Positions 1 to 5,474 of a DNA stretch of 11,229 nt are shown here, one piece after another (position 1 is the stretch's first letter; each line of letters opens with the position of its first letter). The stretch is from NCBI GenBank assembly GCA_018334735.1, contig JAGXLK010000022.1, forward strand, positions 1 through 11,229. The letters are read 5' to 3'. The notes under the pieces were generated by a model, which had not been told where the DNA came from, searched no databases, and saw only the letters and a list, made by a program, of their open reading frames with translations. Source of the DNA: Planctomycetota bacterium. Lineage in GTDB: Bacteria > Planctomycetota > Brocadiia > SM23-32. A program made the translations under genes and the position numbers.

Positions 1-533
1 TATTCGATGTCATCTCGCCGTTCCCACTCAACGAGTTCCTGCAGGAACAGTCGTTCGGCCGGAGTTTTGCTCCCGTAGAGGATAATGACACGTCCGTAGT
101 CATCACGGTTATGCAGCACGTAATTTATGGCAGAGCGAAGTGGCACCAGCCCGATACCGCCTGCGATAAAGAGGACGTCTCGGCCTTTTATGGCGGGATC
201 ATCGACTGGAAATGAGGTTCCGAAGGGGCCGCGAACGCCCACCTTGTCACCGGGTTCGAGGCCGTGCATAGCCTCAGTTACATTGCCGATTTTTCTGACA
301 ACCATTTCGAAACTGCCGTTTTGCGTGGGCGATGAAGAGATGGAAAACGGGGCTTCTCCGATACCGGGTATGGAAAGCTCGCAGAACTGGCCCGGCATAT
401 GCCCGAGTTCTTCTCCGGATTCCATCCGGAAGCGGAAATACGCTTCCAGCTCTGTCATCGGTTTGGATTCGAGCACCTCCGCGGGCTCGGGGAGGTAAAT
501 ATCTTTTACGTTTTCGTGACAGGTGCAACCCAT
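1..533 (-). CDS. hydG: Sulfhydrogenase/NiFe hydrogenase gamma subunit (FAD/NAD(P)-binding reductase), C-terminus cut by window edge
   Basis: This flavoprotein of the ferredoxin-NADP reductase superfamily would pass electrons between NAD(P)H and the iron-sulfur subunit encoded just upstream. The 177 visible codons start MGCTCHENVK. Residues 62-69 (PFSISSSP) form the FAD-binding motif of this branch, with Ala in place of the usual preceding Arg. GPFG at 102-105 and FIAGGIGLVPLRS at 122-134 form the nucleotide-binding core. The C-terminal [2Fe-2S] cysteines expected in the family lie beyond base 1. The start is set by the overlap TAATG with the preceding stop codon and by a strong AAGGAGG seven bases upstream, which points to translational coupling. 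The closest families from memory are HydG of group 3b hydrogenases (not the FeFe maturase of the same name) and AsrB of anaerobic sulfite reductase. Choosing between them needs the genes to the left. Confidence 0.85.
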   Translation of the reverse strand, partial: MGCTCHENVKDIYLPEPAEVLESKPMTELEAYFRFRMESGEELGHMPGQFCELSIPGIGEAPFSISSSPTQNGSFEMVVRKIGNVTEAMHGLEPGDKVGVRGPFGTSFPVDDPAIKGRDVLFIAGGIGLVPLRSAINYVLHNRDDYGRVIILYGSKTPAERLFLQELVEWERRDDIE

Positions 534-1558
534 TAGTGTTCCTCCTTCAGGCGATTGAAGACCTCCGGGGGATCGGCGATTTCCGCCACGCAAGCGGTAA
601 TGCAACGTCCGCAACCGACACATGCGCATTCTCCGATCATATCGGGGACGTATTTGCCTTTTCGATAATAACGATGGCGGTAACGAGCGGCCTTCTCCTC
701 GCGGAAATTATGGCCTCCGGCGACGCGCGCGAATCTCATCAACTGACATCCGTCCCATGCTCTTTTGCGTTCACCGCTTTCGAGGTCGTAGTCGATATCA
801 TCCTGAACATCAAAGCAGTAACATGTGGGGCAGACGTTTGTGCATGAGCCGCAGCTGAAACAAAGATCTGCTTTTTCTTCCCAGATGGAAGAATCGGTTG
901 CGTCTTCCAGCAATTCCGGCAACTCATCCGGGTTCCATTTCAGATCGTGCTGGGCAAGTTTTGCCCGGTTTTTTTGGCCAACTTGCTCTCTGGCCGCGAG
1001 CTGTTCGTCAGTCGGTTCTGACGCATCCGCTAATCCGGCTATCAGGTCATCGCCTTTATCCGTCTGCGATTCAACAACATATCCGTCGTCGATTTTTGTC
1101 AACCGCACGTCGAAACCTTCTTCGACAGTAGCGGTGCCCATGGGGCCGGCGAAGACATTCTCGCTGACAGATTGCACATCGACCACTACGATGGTTGATG
1201 CATTACGTCGCGCCACATAATGCTCATCACAATTATCCTGAGTAAATATGGTGTCCATCTGGTTTATGGCCACCATATCGTAGGGGTGCACTCCGAGCAG
1301 GACGAAAGGTTCGTCGTCGAAGTTACTTTCAAATTCGGCGCCTTTGAAGCGAGCTATAACTTCCTCCGGTGGCTGAAAACAAACTTTGTTAGGAGGAGTT
1401 AAAGAAACGTCATAGTCAAGGCGTAGCTCCGAGGCGTCGGACAAGTCGCCAAAATCAAAACGGTCCCGTTTGGCTTGAGGGGCAATGACCTTTGTCTCCC
1501 GGATCAGATCATTTACCCAGCCAGCAAGGACCCCTGCATCAATCATCTTAAGACTCAT
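533..1558 (-). CDS. hydB: Sulfhydrogenase/NiFe hydrogenase beta subunit, 4Fe-4S dicluster protein
   Basis: This 341-residue cytoplasmic iron-sulfur protein is the expected electron wire between the flavin subunit and the catalytic subunits. The first cluster motif is CFSCGSCTNVC (Cys 233, 236, 239, 243), followed closely by Cys 246 and 248. The second is CVGCGRCITAC (Cys 313, 316, 319, 323), where Val replaces the proline that usually follows the last Cys. Between them, WDGCQLMRFARVAGGHNFR (residues 268-286) is typical of the Fer4_22 / HydB-AsrA family. The N-terminal 230 residues contain the FVLLGVHPYDMVAI segment of the same family. No signal peptide or membrane segment is seen. The start ATG has AGGAG six bases upstream. 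The gene leads an operon and its stop overlaps the start of the gamma subunit gene. AsrA of anaerobic sulfite reductase is the main alternative. Confidence 0.85.
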   Translation of the reverse strand: MSLKMIDAGVLAGWVNDLIRETKVIAPQAKRDRFDFGDLSDASELRLDYDVSLTPPNKVCFQPPEEVIARFKGAEFESNFDDEPFVLLGVHPYDMVAINQMDTIFTQDNCDEHYVARRNASTIVVVDVQSVSENVFAGPMGTATVEEGFDVRLTKIDDGYVVESQTDKGDDLIAGLADASEPTDEQLAAREQVGQKNRAKLAQHDLKWNPDELPELLEDATDSSIWEEKADLCFSCGSCTNVCPTCYCFDVQDDIDYDLESGERKRAWDGCQLMRFARVAGGHNFREEKAARYRHRYYRKGKYVPDMIGECACVGCGRCITACVAEIADPPEVFNRLKEEH

Positions 1559-1564
1559 AAGAGA

Positions 1565-1577
1565 CTCCTGGCAGGAG
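1565..1577 (-). promoter_or_regulatory. Palindrome covering the Shine-Dalgarno site of the hydrogenase beta gene
   Basis: On the minus strand the leader reads CTCCTGCCAGGAG, an inverted repeat with six-base arms around one central base. The right arm contains the AGGAG that serves as ribosome binding site for the gene starting at 1558. In the mRNA, CUCCU and AGGAG could pair across a GCC loop and hide the site. The stem is only five base pairs, so it may be a weak brake, an operator half-site pair, or chance. Confidence 0.35.
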
Positions 1578-1614
1578 ACGGTAGACAGTGTTACAGTTTG
1601 GTGCGACGCTCCGA

Positions 1615-1643
1615 CGTACAGGGAACCTGAGCCAAAGTGTCAA
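1615..1643 (-). promoter_or_regulatory. Candidate promoter of the hydrogenase operon
   Basis: Read on the minus strand there is a perfect TTGACA (1643-1638), a 17-base spacer, then TGTACG (1620-1615). The -35 is a full consensus match, but the -10 matches TATAAT at only three of six positions. It sits about 57 bases before the ATG at 1558. This is a motif-level suggestion only. Confidence 0.25.
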
Positions 1644-1832
1644 CTGGGAGGATATGTTTTGCCGAGAAAAACGTCGCAATTTACGGTGAGTAGCTCCAGT
1701 TAAAAGTTGCGCTTTTACCATCGATTAAGCAGAATGCGGGATTTGCGAATTTGATCGTGGCATGTTTGACATTCTGATTCCTAAACACATACCGCGCAAA
1801 TTCAAAACACCACAGGGGGGATTCTGCATAAG

Positions 1833-1868
1833 ATATACATACGATCAACCTTCGTATATTATTATAAC
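1833..1868 (+). promoter_or_regulatory. AT-rich inverted repeats and -10-like boxes before the sigma-like gene
   Basis: ATATAC (1833-1838) is the inverse of GTATAT (1854-1859), and inside this ATACG (1839-1843) is the inverse of CGTAT (1853-1857). Two -10-like boxes follow or overlap: TATATT (1855-1860) and TATAAC (1863-1868). No good -35 lies at the right distance from either box. The layout would suit an operator over the core promoter of the gene at 1898, possibly for autoregulation, but the arms are short. Confidence 0.3.
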
Positions 1869-1897
1869 AGGGTTTTCAAGGTACGTCGAGGAAATGT

Positions 1898-3427
1898 ATG
1901 TCTGCCGATAGTGAAAAGCGAATCAGTAGCCTTCAGAAAGAAATTCTTCTGAGTCCGGGAGAGGTACGCCGAAAGTGTGCTGACCGGCTCGAAGCATTTC
2001 TTGAATCGATGGATACCGATGCCGAGTACGCGTTTGAGTTTATCTATTATCGTATCACCGGTTTTCGTTCCGATGAATTGCCGGTAGAGAGCTGGTCTGG
2101 TCGTGAGATAAGACCTCATTTGTTGCGTATGTTGAATCGCATTTCAGACAGTGCCCCGACAGCTGCTGAGGATGTCCCGGAAAAACTTTTGACGGTCGAG
2201 GAGATTGCCAGCCGGTATGATGTTTCTAAGAGAACGGTTTACCGCTGGCGGCAACGCGGCCTCATTTCACGGAAATACCGCTTCTCCGATGGCCGGGTCA
2301 GAACGGCGGTAAGGGAGAGTGCGCTTCTGGACTTTGTGGAAAAACGACAGGACGAAATTGAACAATCGAGTCAGTTCGCGCGCCTCGATGCGGAGGAGAG
2401 GGATAAAATTGTCGGTATGGCCAGAAATTTTGCGGGGGAGTCCGGCATTTCAATGACAGCTGCCGCGAGACAAATTGCCCGGGATCTGGGGCGAGCTACA
2501 GAAACTGTCCGGCAGGTGTTGCACAAATACCAGGAAGATAATCCGGAAGCGGCTTTTTTTCAGAGCCGGAAAGAACCTTTAAGCCAATCTGAGAAAGAAC
2601 GAATTTTGAATTCTTATCGTAAGGGGCAAAGTGTGGAACGCCTGGCGGAGCGTTTTTGCAGGTCACGTTCGAGTATATATCGTATTATCAACGAAACGCG
2701 AGCCCAGGAACTTTTGGAATCGACAGGTGTTTCGGAAGGTTACATCGACGAGGACCTTTTCGGGGTTGAGAACGCAGAGGAAAAAATTGTCGATGAGGCC
2801 CGCAAAAATGGATTAAATGCCCGCTTCCGTTTGTACAACTACTTGAAATTCTCGTTTCGGAAGCTCAAGGGAAAAATTGACACCAATCGTTATGTTCCGA
2901 GCGGTCTTCTGGATAAGATCCAGATCCGCCGCGACGCCATTTTAGCTTTGCGTAGCGAACTTGCTACTGGCCAGCTTGCAACGGTTGTGATTGTTGCACG
3001 CCAGCATTCAGGTCCTCTGGCTCCCCTGGCGGATCTCCTTGCGGAAGGGTACCGCTGTATGCTCGACGCGGCCGACGAATTCGACTACAGGTCTGGAAAA
3101 GAATTCGGACCCTTCGGGCGCATTCGCCTCTTGAAAATGTTTGCGAGGACGGTGCCCCAGCAGAATTTCAATTCGCGAGTTGCAGCCGATTCATCAACCG
3201 GACAAAGGCCAAAGACTCCGCGCGAGATGCTTGAACCGCTGGCGGAAACTATGGTTTCAACTCGTCCCCTTCTCTCGGCGGCAGCAAAAGAGAGGCTGAC
3301 GGCCGATTTTGGAGTTTCTTTGACCCGTTTGCCGGAAGTCCTGATCGAGGTGGCGAGACAGCTGGATTTGTCCGAGGCACAGGCCCAAAAAACGGCGAAC
3401 TGGGCGTTGGGCCGGGCGGGGGAGTAA
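1898..3427 (+). CDS. Divergent planctomycete-type sigma-70-like protein with three N-terminal HTH segments
   Basis: This 509-residue cytoplasmic protein is probably a transcription regulator. HTH1 is at 97-120 (LTVEEIASRYDVSKRTVYRW, MerR/HTH_17-like), HTH2 about 165-212 and HTH3 about 229-265 (SVERLAERFCRSRSSIYRII). A sigma core follows. Residues 309-325 (RFRLYNYLKFSFRKLKG) resemble the FRKxNYLKYKAxKLR helix of planctomycete sigma factors. Residues 360-422 resemble regions 2.1-2.4, with DLLAEGY for the usual DLIQEGN, EFDYRSGKEF for KFDYRRGxKF, and KMFARTVPQQ. Residues 459-509 look like an eroded region 4 ending QAQKTANWALGRAGE, where family members have a VRQIExRAL-type helix. A region 1.2 equivalent between HTH3 and the core seems missing, and the melting-motif aromatics are replaced. 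The start ATG has GAGGA five bases upstream. Gene function is inferred; the sigma resemblance rests on recalled family motifs, not an alignment run here. Confidence 0.75.
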   Translation: MSADSEKRISSLQKEILLSPGEVRRKCADRLEAFLESMDTDAEYAFEFIYYRITGFRSDELPVESWSGREIRPHLLRMLNRISDSAPTAAEDVPEKLLTVEEIASRYDVSKRTVYRWRQRGLISRKYRFSDGRVRTAVRESALLDFVEKRQDEIEQSSQFARLDAEERDKIVGMARNFAGESGISMTAAARQIARDLGRATETVRQVLHKYQEDNPEAAFFQSRKEPLSQSEKERILNSYRKGQSVERLAERFCRSRSSIYRIINETRAQELLESTGVSEGYIDEDLFGVENAEEKIVDEARKNGLNARFRLYNYLKFSFRKLKGKIDTNRYVPSGLLDKIQIRRDAILALRSELATGQLATVVIVARQHSGPLAPLADLLAEGYRCMLDAADEFDYRSGKEFGPFGRIRLLKMFARTVPQQNFNSRVAADSSTGQRPKTPREMLEPLAETMVSTRPLLSAAAKERLTADFGVSLTRLPEVLIEVARQLDLSEAQAQKTANWALGRAGE

Positions 3428-3519
3428 TTGCTATCAAAGGGGCCGTGCTGTGTCTGAACCGATGTGCTTCTGTCTCTTCATGGATTTCGCGAAAATTTTG
3501 GGCTTGATAAATGCGGCCC

Positions 3520-3541
3520 TGAAACGTTCGAGCACGTTTCA
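3520..3541. repeat. Perfect inverted repeat, eight-base arms (operator or weak terminator)
   Basis: TGAAACGT (3520-3527) and ACGTTTCA (3534-3541) are exact inverse complements around the six-base loop TCGAGC. The repeat lies 92 bases after the stop of the sigma-like gene and one base before a candidate -35 box. No T-run follows on either strand, so a classical intrinsic terminator is unlikely. An operator for the downstream DUF1015 gene, or an mRNA 3' end stabiliser, fits better. Confidence 0.45.
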
Positions 3542-3542
3542 T

Positions 3543-3571
3543 TTGCGAATAGAATATATCTTGCGTAACAT
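3543..3571 (+). promoter_or_regulatory. Candidate promoter of the DUF1015 gene
   Basis: TTGCGA (3543-3548) and TAACAT (3566-3571) are separated by exactly 17 bases, and each matches the sigma-70 consensus at four of six positions. The pair lies about 70 bases before the GTG start at 3642, directly after the inverted repeat at 3520-3541. Evidence is motif and spacing only. Confidence 0.3.
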
Positions 3572-3641
3572 ACCCGCTTGTGCGTTTGTTTTTCGGTTAC
3601 TGGTTGCTTGCGAAGCATAAAACGCAGTTGGGAGTTCTACA

Positions 3642-4946
3642 GTGTCTTCTATCGTCCCATTCAAAGGGTTACGTTTTAACAGGAACCGGATTTCATTTAT
3701 TTCCCGTGTTGTAGCCCCACCTTATGATATTATTGATGCTGATAAAGAAGAGGAACTTGAGACCAAAGACGAACACAATATTGTGCGTTTGACTATGGGG
3801 AAAACGCCGCCGGCCGGTCGGCCAGAAGAGGCTTATGAGACGGCTGCTGCGTTGCTTTCAAAGTGGCGGGATAAATCTGTTCTGGTTCGAGACGAAACCC
3901 CCTCGATTTACATTGTTGAACAGACGTTTTCGATCGGAGGGGAAGAGTTTACTCGCTGGGGTTTTGTGGCAGGTGTTTTGCTTGAGGAACTGGGAGAAAA
4001 AAGTGTCTACCCCCATGAGATGACGACTTCTTTCTCACGCTCAGACCGCTACAAACTTGTCGAGGCATGCGATGCAAATTTGAGCCAGGTTATGTTCATT
4101 TACAGCGATCCCGATGGGAAAATCGACCAACTGGTTGCCGAGCAGCGTTCTGAATCTCCCATTTACTCTTTTTGTAATTCGGACGACGCAGCATACAGAG
4201 TATGGCAGGTAGAGGACAAAGAGTGGATTTACAGACTCGTTCGGGGAATACAGTCTCAGGATCTTGTTATCGCAGACGGCCATCATCGTTATGAAAGCGC
4301 TTTCAATTACTCCCGGGAAAATCGTTCGGAAGAAACCCCGCTCGGCTCGAACCTCATCGATTACGTGCCGGGCTTCTGCATTTCTGTGGCTAACCACGGC
4401 CTTCAGACTTTGCCCACCCATCGTCAGGTTCACAGCAAGGTAGATTTTTCATCCAATAACCTGGTGAAAAAATTGCAGGACAGCTTTGATTTTTCCAAGT
4501 TAAATGTCAGGAAACCGGAGACAATCCAGCACGATTTCGATCACGCCTGTGCCGATCACGAATCGATTGCATGTATTTTGCCCGATGAGAGGAATGTCTT
4601 ACTCACGCCGACAGAAAAAGAAGAGCTGCGGTCACGGTTCCCGGACACGGCCGATAGCTGGTGGGAGCTACCCGTCAGTATCCTCCATTACGTGGTGTTT
4701 CCCGACGTCTTGAGCATTGAACCGGGCAGCGATGATGAAGCTGAGATGGTGAATTACATCCCCGATGCGGAAGAGGTTTACTGGGGGGTCGAAAGCGGAG
4801 AATTTGATATCGGATTTTTGCTTCCAGCAACAAAGCCAAAAGATGTTCAGCGTGTAGCAAGTTCCGGAGAGCGATTGCCGATGAAATCAACATACTTTTA
4901 TCCGAAGATTGATTCGGGACTCGTAATCTATTTGCATGAGGAGTAA
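3642..4946 (+). CDS. DUF1015 family protein
   Basis: This 434-residue soluble protein belongs to the DUF1015 family, whose biochemical function I do not know to be established. Family marks are visible in order: the N-terminal VVAPPYDII (23-31); YPHEMT (123-128) followed by a charged stretch and ANLSQVMFIY (145-154); the hallmark IADGHHRYESA (210-220); and near the C-terminus LPMKSTYFYPK (412-422). The length is normal for the family and the ends look intact. The start is GTG, with GGAG seven bases upstream. The gene appears to be transcribed alone, with 214 bp before it, and it converges on folK 54 bp downstream. In other bacteria DUF1015 genes are sometimes seen near serine biosynthesis genes, but nothing of that kind is present here. 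No function is assigned. Confidence 0.88.
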   Translation: MSSIVPFKGLRFNRNRISFISRVVAPPYDIIDADKEEELETKDEHNIVRLTMGKTPPAGRPEEAYETAAALLSKWRDKSVLVRDETPSIYIVEQTFSIGGEEFTRWGFVAGVLLEELGEKSVYPHEMTTSFSRSDRYKLVEACDANLSQVMFIYSDPDGKIDQLVAEQRSESPIYSFCNSDDAAYRVWQVEDKEWIYRLVRGIQSQDLVIADGHHRYESAFNYSRENRSEETPLGSNLIDYVPGFCISVANHGLQTLPTHRQVHSKVDFSSNNLVKKLQDSFDFSKLNVRKPETIQHDFDHACADHESIACILPDERNVLLTPTEKEELRSRFPDTADSWWELPVSILHYVVFPDVLSIEPGSDDEAEMVNYIPDAEEVYWGVESGEFDIGFLLPATKPKDVQRVASSGERLPMKSTYFYPKIDSGLVIYLHEE

Positions 4947-5000
4947 GTCGCCGAGAGGAAAGAATAAAATCGAAGGGCTGCGGAAAAGTAGAGGAAAATA

Positions 5001-5474
5001 TCAGCTTGAGCAAAGTTGGTCGAGCATCTGCTGGGCGGTTAGCTTGAGTTTCGGGTGGTAGGCCTCGGGTGAAATTTCGCAGAGAGGGACGAGAACAAAG
5101 CGCCTTTCGTGCATGCGGGGATGAGGGATTTGAAGGGCTGGCTGTTTAATGACTTCACTTCCATAAAGCAAAATATCAAGGTCAAGTGTGCGAGGACCCC
5201 ATCGCACCGACCGCTCCCGCCCGAAATCCTTTTCAATCGATTGCAACTTTTCCAGTAGTGTTTCTGGGGCAAGTTGTGTTTTTACCTTCGCAACCGCGTT
5301 AAGAAAATTGCCCTGCGGAGGGCCCCCCACAGGTTCTGTTTCGTGAAATTCGGAGACCTTCAGGACATCTATACGGTCTTGTTCTTCGAGGGCACGGACG
5401 GCTCCTTCCAGATTAGCCCGACGATCGCCAATATTTGAGCCGAGTCCAATGAATACGATTTTGTCGGCTTTCAT
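5001..5474 (-). CDS. folK: 2-amino-4-hydroxy-6-hydroxymethyldihydropteridine diphosphokinase
   Basis: The enzyme transfers pyrophosphate from ATP to 6-hydroxymethyl-7,8-dihydropterin, the step before dihydropteroate synthase in folate synthesis, in the cytoplasm. At 157 residues it matches the usual size. Motifs are LGSNIGDR (11-18), ETEPVGGPPQGNFLNAV (45-61, the pterin-binding loop), the family signature RWGPRTLDLDIL (91-102) with the two Mg-binding aspartates in DLD, and IPHPRMHERRFVLVPL (116-131). The start ATG overlaps the thiD stop as ATGA, and GGAG lies five bases upstream, so translation is likely coupled to thiD. The other folate genes (folB, folP, folE) are not in the window. It converges with the DUF1015 gene, and no terminator hairpin is obvious in the 54-bp gap. 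Confidence 0.95.
   Translation of the reverse strand: MKADKIVFIGLGSNIGDRRANLEGAVRALEEQDRIDVLKVSEFHETEPVGGPPQGNFLNAVAKVKTQLAPETLLEKLQSIEKDFGRERSVRWGPRTLDLDILLYGSEVIKQPALQIPHPRMHERRFVLVPLCEISPEAYHPKLKLTAQQMLDQLCSS

Larger units (their letters stand above)
1559..1897. other. 339-bp divergent intergenic region
   Basis: There is no convincing gene here. The region separates the minus-strand hydrogenase operon from the plus-strand sigma-like gene, so it must hold both promoters. Visible items are the palindrome over the hydrogenase ribosome binding site, a TTGACA on each strand (minus 1643-1638, plus 1766-1771), the 10-mer ATTTGCGAAT at 1741-1750, inverted arms GAATTTG (1747-1753) and CAAATTC (1797-1803), and an AT-rich block at 1831-1868 with nested inverted repeats just before the sigma-like gene. 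I see no riboswitch or terminator. Confidence 0.6.
3428..3641. other. Intergenic region between the sigma-like gene and the DUF1015 gene
   Basis: This 214-bp stretch holds a perfect inverted repeat (3520-3541), a candidate promoter (3543-3571), and TTGCGAA at 3543-3549 and again at 3608-3614, the second inside the small palindrome GCTTGCGAAGC. A second, looser pairing is possible between GGGCCG (3440-3445) and CGGCCC (3514-3519). I see no gene in it. Confidence 0.5.

Noticed and set aside
332..847. 171-codon plus-strand open frame over the hydrogenase genes
   Set aside because: It lies antisense across two genes with clear iron-sulfur and flavin motifs, and has no ribosome site or family resemblance.
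1766..1793. Plus-strand TTGACA as promoter of the sigma-like gene
   Set aside because: The -35 is perfect, but the best sequence at 16-18 bases (CATACC) is a poor -10, and it lies over 100 bases before the start.
3249..3542. 97-codon minus-strand frame at the end of the sigma-like gene
   Set aside because: Mostly antisense to the sigma-like gene, proline-rich low-complexity translation, and no Shine-Dalgarno evidence.
4947..5000. Bidirectional terminator between the DUF1015 gene and folK
   Set aside because: The 54-bp gap between the convergent genes holds no stem-loop with a T-run that I can see.
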